A stretch of 8,555 nt of DNA from Alphaproteobacteria bacterium. Its GTDB lineage: Bacteria; Pseudomonadota; Alphaproteobacteria; SP197. Of the stretch, positions 1-5,781 are shown in pieces. The stretch covers positions 1-8,555 of the forward strand of contig JAJEBJ010000002.1 in the NCBI GenBank assembly GCA_022822575.1. The letters are read 5' to 3'. The translations under genes were made by a program, and so were the position numbers. The notes below the pieces were generated by a model. That model saw nothing but the letters and a program-made list of their open reading frames with translations. It had not been told where the DNA came from and ran no database searches. Every line of letters starts with the position of its first letter. The stretch's first letter is position 1.

Positions 1-75
1 AGCAGTTATAGTGCTGCTGTGGATTTGATCTGGCCGCCAGGCCCTCTGGACGGCGGCAAGGTGACGGTGCGCTAC

Positions 76-1008
76 ATGATGATCCGACCCAAGGCGCTTC
101 CCCCCATGTCAACCTTGCGACCCTTCGAGGCCGCGGCGCGACGGTTGAGTTTCTCCAAGGCTGCCGACGAGATTGGAGTGACCCAGGCAGCGGTCAGCAA
201 GCAGGTGCGCGCCCTGGAGCACCACCTGGGCCGTCGCCTGTTCCTGCGCAGGGGGCGCCATGTGGAACTGACAAGTCAGGGCCAGACCCTCTACCAGGCG
301 GTCTCACTTGGCCTTTCACACATCGCCAGGGCGACCTCGCAGATACGCCACCAGACACCGCACAACGCAGTCTCGATCGCCATGCGTCTGGCGTTTGCCA
401 GCCAGTTCATGGCCTCTCGACTTGTGCGGTTGCGGACGGAGTTTCCCGATGTCGCCTTCAACATCGTTTCAACGGAGCGCAATCCCTTCTTCCTGATGGA
501 CTCCGTCGACATGGCGGTCGTGCTCGGCTTCGAAGCGCAGCCGGGACTGGATGCCACCTATCTCCTGACCGAAGAGATCTTTCCCGTGTGCAGTCCCGGA
601 TACCTGAAGCGGCATCCCGGCTTGAAGACCATCCAGGACATCCCGGATCATGACCTGATCCACCTTTCGGCAGATCACTGGCGTGATCTCACCTGGGAAC
701 CGGTGGACTGGCCGGTTGCGGCGCCAGCCCTGGGTGTGCGCCGGGACATCGAGATGACCGGGCCGGTCTTCAACAACTTCGAAATGCTGATGAGCGCGGC
801 TGTCAGTGGCCTCGGACTGGCGATCACGTGGCGCCACCTGAGCAAGGAGCTTCTGGACCAGGGGCATCTGGTTCGCCCGTTCAAGGAAAGTTACCGGATC
901 AACCGACGGCACTTTTTCGTGACCCACGTGTCAAGCCGCAACGATCAGCTTGTCGGTGCCCTGCGCGATTGGTTTGTCGCCGAAACAGCCTGCTTCCGCG
1001 AGGACTGA
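76..1008 (+). CDS. LysR-family transcriptional regulator (GcvA-like)
   Basis: A DNA-binding regulator of the LysR family, GcvA-like subgroup. From the ATG at 76 it is 310 residues, normal for the family. Residues 8-22 (LPPMSTLRPFEAAAR) match the N-terminal signature of GcvA-type regulators, and the winged helix-turn-helix follows at about 22-55, with the recognition-helix segment VTQAAVSKQVRALE. Residues about 98-296 form the effector-binding domain, including the conserved FPDV and SPGYL segments. The frame is open back to a GTG at 19, but family alignment starts only a few residues before LPPM. ATG 76, ATG 79 and ATG 106 are all possible, since none has a strong Shine-Dalgarno. It converges on the epimerase gene, with 43 bp between the stops. 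The inducer and target are unknown; control of the neighbouring betaine genes is inference from position only. Confidence 0.9.
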   Translation: MMIRPKALPPMSTLRPFEAAARRLSFSKAADEIGVTQAAVSKQVRALEHHLGRRLFLRRGRHVELTSQGQTLYQAVSLGLSHIARATSQIRHQTPHNAVSIAMRLAFASQFMASRLVRLRTEFPDVAFNIVSTERNPFFLMDSVDMAVVLGFEAQPGLDATYLLTEEIFPVCSPGYLKRHPGLKTIQDIPDHDLIHLSADHWRDLTWEPVDWPVAAPALGVRRDIEMTGPVFNNFEMLMSAAVSGLGLAITWRHLSKELLDQGHLVRPFKESYRINRRHFFVTHVSSRNDQLVGALRDWFVAETACFRED

Positions 1009-1051
1009 AACTGTTGACTTCATCGGATGGATGATCGCTGTCGATGCCATG

Positions 1052-2158
1052 TCAGCCGTAGGATGCGATGGGCGTGCCGAGGTGGTCCGGTGACGGGTTG
1101 ACCCCCAGTCCTGCGCCATGGGGCACGGAGATCTTGCCATGGGAAACCGCGATACCTCCTTCGGGATCGTAGTGCGAGGCCAGGTAGGGCTCGGCAATCC
1201 AGACTCCCTCGTTGAGATGGGTTTCCACCGTGGCACCGGCGTGGACGCAGGCCGCAGCGACGATGTCGCCTCCAAATCCATCATCGCACGTGTGCGGCAA
1301 TGACCTGGACTTGCAGACGTCACGTGCGGTGCGCAGGGAACTCAGACCGCCGAGACGTCCTATCTTGAATCCAAAGCCATCGCACAGGCCCGAGCCCACG
1401 GCGCTCAGGATGTCATCGAGATCTTCAGTGCTCTCGTCCAGGTAGACGGGATGTTCCAGCAGGCGACGAACCCTGGCGGTCTCGGCCATCGTATTGCAGG
1501 GCTGCTCGAGAACGATCGGAATGTCGCGGCATGCCTTCGAAATGTGCAGGGCATCGCGGCTCGTCCAGGCCCGATTGGCGTCCGCCACGAGCCTGACCGT
1601 GCGTCCGACGGCCTCCCAGACCTTGTGTATGGTCTCGATGTCAAGTTCGATGGGCCGGCCCCCCACCTTGATCTGCAGTCGTCCGTAACCCTGCCGGGCC
1701 TGGTCCAGGGCCGTACTTGCCACATCGTCCGGAGTGCCGACGCCGATGGCGTAATAGGCGGGAACCTCTTCACGGAGAGCGCCGCCGAAGAGGTCACAGA
1801 CACGCACACCGAGGGTCTTTCCCAGAAGATCCCAGTGGGCTACATCGATTGCAGCCTTGGCGTAGTTGTGACCGTTGAGGTGGCGGTTCATGGTGCGATG
1901 CAGGATACCGGCGTTGAGCGGATCCGTGCCGACCAGATGAGGGGCCATTTCGGCCAGTGCCGCACGTGCACCCAGAGCGTGCTCGGGCTGGTAGGTGGGA
2001 CCGACCGGACAGGTCTCGCCATAGGCCCTGAGGCCCGTGTCCGTGACGAGTTCGACGATTGTCGAGTCGACGCGCTCCAGACTGGATCCCGACATGACAT
2101 AGGGTCCATTGGCGATGTGGAGGTCGACTCCGTAGACGTGGAGTTCCGTGATCTTCAT
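1052..2158 (-). CDS. hpbD: HpbD-like betaine 2-epimerase (enolase superfamily, MR/MLE type)
   Basis: An enolase-superfamily enzyme of 368 residues that closely resembles 4R-hydroxyproline betaine 2-epimerase (HpbD) of Pelagibaca bermudensis, which also racemises proline betaine. Family chemistry is abstraction and return of the alpha proton by two lysines with Mg2+ help. All the needed residues are visible: Lys164 in LQIKVGG, Lys265 in GFGFKIG, metal ligands Asp193, Glu218 and Asp241, and the CDD motif at 291-293. The capping-domain segment GETCPVGPTY (47-56) and LNEGVW (315-320) are HpbD-like; Tyr56 and Trp320 probably help hold the quaternary ammonium, a point recalled rather than checked. 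It is the last gene of the transporter strand, 109 bp after the permease, and has only a weak ribosome site (GGCGGG). The main alternative is cis-3-hydroxy-L-proline dehydratase, a close relative. The betaine-type binding protein upstream favours the betaine epimerase. Confidence 0.85.
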   Translation of the reverse strand: MKITELHVYGVDLHIANGPYVMSGSSLERVDSTIVELVTDTGLRAYGETCPVGPTYQPEHALGARAALAEMAPHLVGTDPLNAGILHRTMNRHLNGHNYAKAAIDVAHWDLLGKTLGVRVCDLFGGALREEVPAYYAIGVGTPDDVASTALDQARQGYGRLQIKVGGRPIELDIETIHKVWEAVGRTVRLVADANRAWTSRDALHISKACRDIPIVLEQPCNTMAETARVRRLLEHPVYLDESTEDLDDILSAVGSGLCDGFGFKIGRLGGLSSLRTARDVCKSRSLPHTCDDGFGGDIVAAACVHAGATVETHLNEGVWIAEPYLASHYDPEGGIAVSHGKISVPHGAGLGVNPSPDHLGTPIASYG

Positions 2159-2267
2159 GACCCGCCGCGCGAGACCGATTTGCCACCGGGAATGATGAAG
2201 ACGCCACCTTCTGGGCGCGTCAATCCCGGATCACAGCGGGACGGGCCATGGCCTGGGTTCTCGAGCA
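2159..2267 (-). promoter_or_regulatory. Permease-hpbD gap with a possible internal promoter
   Basis: This gap is long for a tightly packed operon. On the minus strand it contains TTGACG (plus-strand 2223-2218), 17 bases, then CTTCAT (2200-2195). The first hexamer matches the sigma-70 -35 consensus at five of six positions and the second matches the -10 at three of six, so an internal promoter for hpbD is possible but weak. A GGCCATGGCC palindrome lies at 2244-2253. There is no hairpin followed by a T-run, so read-through from the permease gene is expected. Confidence 0.2.
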
Positions 2268-3200
2268 TCAGGGGCGTCGCGATCCTGTCCAGCGCAGGAT
2301 GAGGCCAATCGGTCCGCGTTGACGCCACGATGCGCCCCTTCGCGTGCGGCTGCTCTCGGCGATCGATTGGGTCAGCCGGTCCAGCACGATGGCCAGCAAC
2401 ACGATTCCAAGTCCGCCAACGGTTGCGATGCCCATGTCCAGACGGCCAATTCCACGAAGAACCATCTGTCCCAGCCCCCCGACGGCAATCATCGAGGCGA
2501 TGACCACCATCGACAGCGACATCATGAGCGTCTGGTTGACTCCTGCCATGATGGACGGCATGGCCAGAGGCAGTTGCGCCTTCCAGAGCAGTTGGCGATC
2601 GGATGCGCCGAAGGCCAGCATGGCTTCGACTACGTCGGTCGGCACCTGACGAATGCCGAGATTGGTGAGGCGGATGACCGGCGGCAGCGCAAAGACGATC
2701 GTGACAATGACGCCGGGAACGTTGCCGATCCCGAACAGCATGACGATGGGCACGAGATAGACAAAGGCCGGAATGGTCTGCATGCCATCGAGAATGGGCC
2801 GGGCGATGTTGTAGAACCGATCGCTCCTGGCGGCAGCGATGCCCAGTGGTATGCCCAGGATCAGGCACAGGACCAGGGAGGTGAAGACGACCGAAAGTGT
2901 CGTCATCGTCTGCGCCCAGACACCGAGGAACCCGACGAAGAGCAGCGACGCGACTACGGCCAGCATCAGTCTGACACCGGCAATCTGCCACGCCAGAAAG
3001 GCGAAAATCGCCAGCATCAGCGTCGGTGGTACGCTGCCGAGCGCCCATTCGAAGTTCCTCAGAACCAGGTCCACCGGCCATTTCAGGGCCTGAAAGAAGG
3101 GCCGGTAGTTGTCGACCAGCCAACGCAGGCCATCGGAAACCCAGATTTCCAGTGGCAGCGTGCCGCATTCAAAGACATTGAGCAGACCGCACTCATCCAT
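2268..3200 (-). CDS. proW: ProW-like quaternary-amine ABC transporter permease
   Basis: The inner-membrane permease of a ProU/OpuA-type ABC importer for glycine betaine or related quaternary amines, 310 residues against about 350 in E. coli ProW. It has an amphipathic N-terminal segment (about 1-55), then hydrophobic helices at roughly 58-72, 77-95, 102-122, 145-176 (probably two), 222-245 and 258-275. The cytoplasmic EAA loop that docks on the ATPase is clear at 192-220: EAMLAFGAS, then LWKAQLPLAMPSIMAG. The C-terminus is short and basic. The ATG at 3200 is 27 bp after the ATPase stop, so the two genes are almost certainly cotranscribed. Only one permease gene is present, so it probably acts as a homodimer. 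The exact ligand cannot be told from this subunit. Confidence 0.9.
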   Translation of the reverse strand: MDECGLLNVFECGTLPLEIWVSDGLRWLVDNYRPFFQALKWPVDLVLRNFEWALGSVPPTLMLAIFAFLAWQIAGVRLMLAVVASLLFVGFLGVWAQTMTTLSVVFTSLVLCLILGIPLGIAAARSDRFYNIARPILDGMQTIPAFVYLVPIVMLFGIGNVPGVIVTIVFALPPVIRLTNLGIRQVPTDVVEAMLAFGASDRQLLWKAQLPLAMPSIMAGVNQTLMMSLSMVVIASMIAVGGLGQMVLRGIGRLDMGIATVGGLGIVLLAIVLDRLTQSIAESSRTRRGASWRQRGPIGLILRWTGSRRP

Positions 3201-3227
3201 GTTCCTGCACTCCCCGGGGGTCTGCGG

Positions 3228-4301
3228 TCAGGCCACTGTGGCGGCGGTGCCTTCGGACCGGTTGCCCTGGATGCCGCGTAGCAGGGACTGACTGGTTACG
3301 ACACCGACGACCTTCTCCTCCGAGACGACGAGGATGGGATGCCGACTTCCCACAGAGAGATCGACCAGGCGGTTCAGGCTGTCGTCCGGCAGAGCCCTGG
3401 GCCATGCCACTTCGTCAACGGCGCCATGCCGTGCGGCGTAGGCCTCAGGCGATTCCATGATCTTGTGCGCAGTTACGAGATTGAGCCTCGAGATCCCGGC
3501 AACAAAATCGGCCACGTAGGCGTCCCTGGGATTGGTGACAATGTCCTCGGGCGTACCAATCTGGACCAGGGCGCCGTCCTTCATGACCGCAATGCGGTGG
3601 CCGATGCGAATGGCTTCGTCGAGATCGTGCGTGATGAACAGGGTCGTCTTGTTCATCTGGGAGGCGAGTGTCATGAACTCCGACTGGAGTTCCCTGCGAA
3701 TCAGGGGGTCGAGCGCCGAGAAGGGCTCGTCCATTAGGAGAATGTGCGGGTCGGCGGCGAGCGCGCGTGCAAGCCCGACGCGTTGCTTCATGCCGCCGGA
3801 AAGTTCGTCGGGAAAGCGCTCGCCCCAGCCGCCAAGGCCTACCCGCTCCAGCGTACTCTCGGCAACGCCGATGCGCGTGACCTTGTCGACCCCCCGCAAT
3901 TCAAGACCGAGCGCAACGTTGTTGTGCACGCTCCGGTGAGGAAGAAGGGCCATGTTCTGGAACACCATGCCGATTTTCCTGGAGCGAAGTTCGCGCAACT
4001 CCTCCGGCGCAAGCGTGTTGACCACCACGCCTTCGACGAGGACTTCGCCAGCGGTGGGATCAATGAGGCGATTGACGTGACGGATGAGGGTGGACTTGCC
4101 CGAGCCCGAAAGGCCCATGATGCAGAAGATCTCGCCCTCGGTGACTTCGAAGCTGACATCGTGCACCCCGACGACGCATTCGAACTCCTCGAAGACTTCA
4201 TTCTTTCCCACGCCACGCGATCTGATGGCTGCGAGAGCCTCGTTCGCACGATCGCCGAATATCTTCCAGACACTCCGGCATTCGATGGTGGCGATGGGCA
4301 T
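3228..4301 (-). CDS. proV: ProV-like quaternary-amine ABC transporter ATPase
   Basis: The ATP-hydrolysing subunit of the betaine importer, 357 residues. The ProV-type N-terminal extension (about 1-45, with VWKIFGD) precedes a full nucleotide-binding domain: Walker A GLSGSGKST (63-71), Q-loop Gln115 in MVFQ, signature LSGGMKQ (167-173), Walker B ILLMDEP (187-193), D-loop SALD and H-loop His225 in ITHD. After about residue 278 comes a short regulatory tail with one recognisable CBS-type repeat (HPILVVSEEKVVGVVTSQSLL, about 321-341), whereas E. coli ProV (400 residues) carries two CBS modules. An AAGGGA ribosome site lies upstream of ATG 4301. The gene sits between the binding protein (101-bp gap, containing a stem-loop) and the permease (27-bp gap). 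The shortened CBS region may mean weaker ionic-strength control, which would fit a catabolic importer; this is inference. Confidence 0.93.
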   Translation of the reverse strand: MPIATIECRSVWKIFGDRANEALAAIRSRGVGKNEVFEEFECVVGVHDVSFEVTEGEIFCIMGLSGSGKSTLIRHVNRLIDPTAGEVLVEGVVVNTLAPEELRELRSRKIGMVFQNMALLPHRSVHNNVALGLELRGVDKVTRIGVAESTLERVGLGGWGERFPDELSGGMKQRVGLARALAADPHILLMDEPFSALDPLIRRELQSEFMTLASQMNKTTLFITHDLDEAIRIGHRIAVMKDGALVQIGTPEDIVTNPRDAYVADFVAGISRLNLVTAHKIMESPEAYAARHGAVDEVAWPRALPDDSLNRLVDLSVGSRHPILVVSEEKVVGVVTSQSLLRGIQGNRSEGTAATVA

Positions 4302-4338
4302 GCGCCGGTCCCTTGTGCCGTGCCCGCCAACTCAAGAA

Positions 4339-4373
4339 AGGGCAGGCGTATGACCGAACCATACACCTGCCCT
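4339..4373 (-). terminator. Stem-loop between proX-like and proV-like genes (attenuator/partial terminator)
   Basis: On the minus strand AGGGCAGGTGTATG (4373-4360), a 7-base loop and CATACGCCTGCCCT (4352-4339) form a 14-bp stem. The single imperfect position is a U-G wobble in minus-strand RNA but a C-A mismatch in plus-strand RNA, so the structure is built for the minus-strand transcript. It is followed by TTCTTGAG, giving an interrupted U-run. It starts 30 bases after the binding-protein stop and ends 38 bases before the ATPase start. Such hairpins commonly protect the binding-protein message or end part of the transcription, so that binding protein is made in excess over the membrane parts. 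Confidence 0.7.
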
Positions 4374-4402
4374 CATCGGTATGCACTCAAGGTGCGGTTG
4401 CG

Positions 4403-5389
4403 CTACTGCGCCGTGCCCGCCTCGGCAATCCAGCTGTCCCACTGCGCCTGATTTGCTGCAATCCAGTCACGGGCGTGCTGGCGAACGTCGTCGTCGGACT
4501 TTTCGCCCTCGTTCACCAGCATGTTCTGGGCATTGATGTCGCCAATGGGGATCTCCAGCAGTTCAAACCACTTTCTCGCAACCGGGTTGGCTTCGAGCCA
4601 GTCCGTGTTGGCGATGACATGCTGCGTATTGACCGCAAACCCGAGATTGCCAAGCCCCTCGACGGTTGTGCTGTCCTCTTCGGTACGGCCATCGGGCAGG
4701 GACGTGAAGGGAACGGTGAGCCAGATCACTTCGTGCCCGGGGCGCAGAACACCGCTCAGCCAGAGCGGAGTCCACGTGTAGTAGAGCGTGGACTGTCCGT
4801 TGTTGATGCGTTCCACGGCGTCGGGAATGATGGCGAAGTAACCGCCCTGCCGGTGTTGCACGGTGTCGCGCAATTCGTAGGCGTCAAGCTGATGTTCGAT
4901 GACGCGCTCGCAGCCCCATCCCGTCTCGCATCCGTAGAGGTCGGCCATGCCGTTGCCGTCGATGTCGAAGAGCGCCGCGATCTCCGGGTCCTGGAGCTGG
5001 TCGAGCGACGTGATGCCATGGGCATCCGCAGTGGCCTTGTCGATGAGGTAACCCTGCAGTGAGTTCCTCACCAGCGTCCCCGCCCGTTGCCAGGCGTCGT
5101 CGCCACCCTGCTGCTCCCAGAAGGTCTTGTGAAGCGGCCACCACAGCGCCGGATAGTACGAGGCATCGCCGTTGGCGACCGCCACGAAACTGGCCTGCAT
5201 CTGGGCAACGGTCGGCTCCTCCACCTCGTAGCCCAGTTCTTCGAGACCCATCCCGACAACGTAGGTCTGAAAGAGCTCTTCGGTAATTCCCTGATAGATC
5301 GGTTTGACGCTGTCTGCCATCGCGGCATTCGGCGTCAGTTGTACGGCCAGCAGCAATCCTGCCGCTGCTCCCATTGCCTTACGAATCAT
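4403..5389 (-). CDS. proX: ProX-like periplasmic betaine-binding protein
   Basis: The periplasmic ligand-binding subunit of the importer, 328 residues, aligning along its length with E. coli ProX (330). A signal peptide is clear: MIRKAM, a hydrophobic core (about 7-17) and probable cleavage after AMA (residue 25). The three tryptophans that box the trimethylammonium group in ProX are present: Trp83 (LWWPLH), Trp158 (GCETGWGC) and Trp206 (YYTWTP). Cys154 and Cys160 flank Trp158 and match the ProX disulfide. DINAQN (284-289) is also conserved. The start at 5389 is chosen because AAGGAGG lies 8 bases upstream and the signal peptide begins there; the frame is open to an ATG at 5518, but those extra 43 residues do not look like a secretory signal. 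It is first in the minus-strand gene group. The ligand is a betaine; which one (glycine, proline or hydroxyproline betaine) is not settled. Confidence 0.93.
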   Translation of the reverse strand: MIRKAMGAAAGLLLAVQLTPNAAMADSVKPIYQGITEELFQTYVVGMGLEELGYEVEEPTVAQMQASFVAVANGDASYYPALWWPLHKTFWEQQGGDDAWQRAGTLVRNSLQGYLIDKATADAHGITSLDQLQDPEIAALFDIDGNGMADLYGCETGWGCERVIEHQLDAYELRDTVQHRQGGYFAIIPDAVERINNGQSTLYYTWTPLWLSGVLRPGHEVIWLTVPFTSLPDGRTEEDSTTVEGLGNLGFAVNTQHVIANTDWLEANPVARKWFELLEIPIGDINAQNMLVNEGEKSDDDVRQHARDWIAANQAQWDSWIAEAGTAQ

Positions 5390-5397
5390 CGTTATCG

Positions 5398-5404
5398 CCT
5401 CCTT
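5398..5404 (-). promoter_or_regulatory. Strong ribosome binding site deciding the proX start
   Basis: AAGGAGG on the minus strand, with 8 bases (CGATAACG) before the ATG at 5389. This near-perfect Shine-Dalgarno fixes the binding-protein start and rules against the upstream in-frame ATG at 5518. Its first two bases belong to the palindrome at 5403-5414. Confidence 0.85.
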
Positions 5405-5414
5405 CAACGTTGAA
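5403..5414. promoter_or_regulatory. Perfect palindrome TTCAACGTTGAA in the proX leader
   Basis: A 12-bp perfect dyad overlapping the edge of the binding-protein Shine-Dalgarno. A repressor bound here would block the start of the gene group. The half-site GTTGAAA occurs again at 5538-5544. The regulator is unknown, and chance cannot be excluded for one 12-bp palindrome. Confidence 0.35.
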
Positions 5415-5481
5415 ACCTGACAGTTTCGCCCAGGCAACCTTCCGGGCACAATGCCTGAAAGTGTCACGTCACCCAGGACTC

Positions 5482-5495
5482 TCGTCAAATGACGA
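5482..5495. promoter_or_regulatory. Inverted repeat TCGTCA-AA-TGACGA, possible operator
   Basis: Two perfect 6-bp arms separated by two bases, about 95 bp upstream of the binding-protein start, where a promoter for the minus-strand genes would be expected. It is compact enough for a dimeric regulator of GntR or similar type, but no such regulator gene is in the window. Confidence 0.35.
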
Positions 5496-5745
5496 ATGTT
5501 CCTCGATCGCATTACCACAAGTCATGCAAGGGCCATTGTTGAAAGGGCAGACTACACACTCATTCACAGTCAGTGTCAGTCCCAACTGGTTCGGTGATTC
5601 TGCAAGAGATCACACATTCCGTGTTGCAGCGCGGTTGACAGGCTACAGCACTTCGCTTCGCAAGGCGCGTCCGACAGGTGATGATCTTTCATTACCCTGA
5701 GTTGATCTGGACATGAGAACAAGTCGCCTGGCTATCGGCACCAAC

Positions 5746-5766
5746 CACTGTAGTCTTGAGACAGTG
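5746..5766. promoter_or_regulatory. Inverted repeat CACTGT-N9-ACAGTG upstream of the methyltransferase
   Basis: Perfect 6-bp arms around a 9-base spacer, ending one base before the methyltransferase Shine-Dalgarno. In DNA the spacing resembles LysR-type sites (dyads with an N9-N13 centre), and a LysR-type regulator gene lies in the window. In RNA it would form a 6-bp hairpin beside the ribosome site. Either role is a guess. Confidence 0.35.
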
Positions 5767-5767
5767 T

Positions 5768-5775
5768 AAGGAGGT
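5768..5775 (+). promoter_or_regulatory. Strong ribosome binding site of the methyltransferase
   Basis: AAGGAGGT, with 6 bases before the ATG at 5782. It supports this start and suggests efficient translation. Confidence 0.85.
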
Positions 5776-5781
5776 CGACTC

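Larger units (their letters stand above)
5390..5781. promoter_or_regulatory. Divergent intergenic control region
   Basis: A 392-bp stretch without a convincing gene, between the divergently read binding-protein and methyltransferase genes. It should hold the promoters of both units. It looks richer in A and T than the flanking genes. It contains three inverted repeats (5403-5414, 5482-5495, 5746-5766), a GTCAC tandem (5463-5472), closely spaced CAGT repeats (about 5567-5580) and a second GTTGAAA copy (5538-5544) matching one half of the 5403 palindrome. TTGACA at 5635-5640 is a perfect -35 hexamer facing the methyltransferase, but no good -10 follows at normal spacing. On the minus strand TTGACG near 5490 is a poor candidate for the transporter promoter. 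Confidence 0.6.

Noticed and set aside
19..75. GTG start at 19 for the LysR-type regulator
   Set aside because: The added residues (DLIWPPGPLDGG...) have no counterpart in the family, whose proteins begin shortly before the LPPM-type motif.
2244..2253. GGCCATGGCC palindrome between permease and hpbD
   Set aside because: A 10-bp GC-rich palindrome is easily found by chance in such DNA and nothing around it supports a site.
1451..2302. Long plus-strand open frame (283 codons) opposite the epimerase
   Set aside because: It is an antisense shadow of the hpbD-like gene in high-GC DNA; its translation shows no family motif and the opposite strand has full enzyme motifs.
2155..3168. 337-codon minus-strand frame overlapping the permease in another frame
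   Set aside because: The translation is rich in Arg, His, Ser and Pro with no hydrophobic segments, while the other frame encodes a clear ProW-type permease with an EAA loop.
2319..3281. 320-codon plus-strand frame opposite the permease
   Set aside because: Very polar Asp/Gln/Arg/His composition typical of an antisense shadow of a membrane protein; no ribosome site or family motif.
3744..5062. Plus-strand open frames opposite the ATPase and binding-protein genes (3744-4451 and 4313-5062)
   Set aside because: Shadows of well-supported minus-strand genes; no recognisable domains.
5390..5518. 43-residue N-terminal extension of the binding protein from the ATG at 5518
   Set aside because: It would bury the signal peptide inside the protein; the ATG at 5389 has AAGGAGG at ideal spacing and starts a proper signal sequence.
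5635..5663. Sigma-70 promoter from TTGACA (5635-5640) for the methyltransferase
   Set aside because: The hexamer at normal spacing is TCGCAA, a poor -10, so I do not call a promoter.
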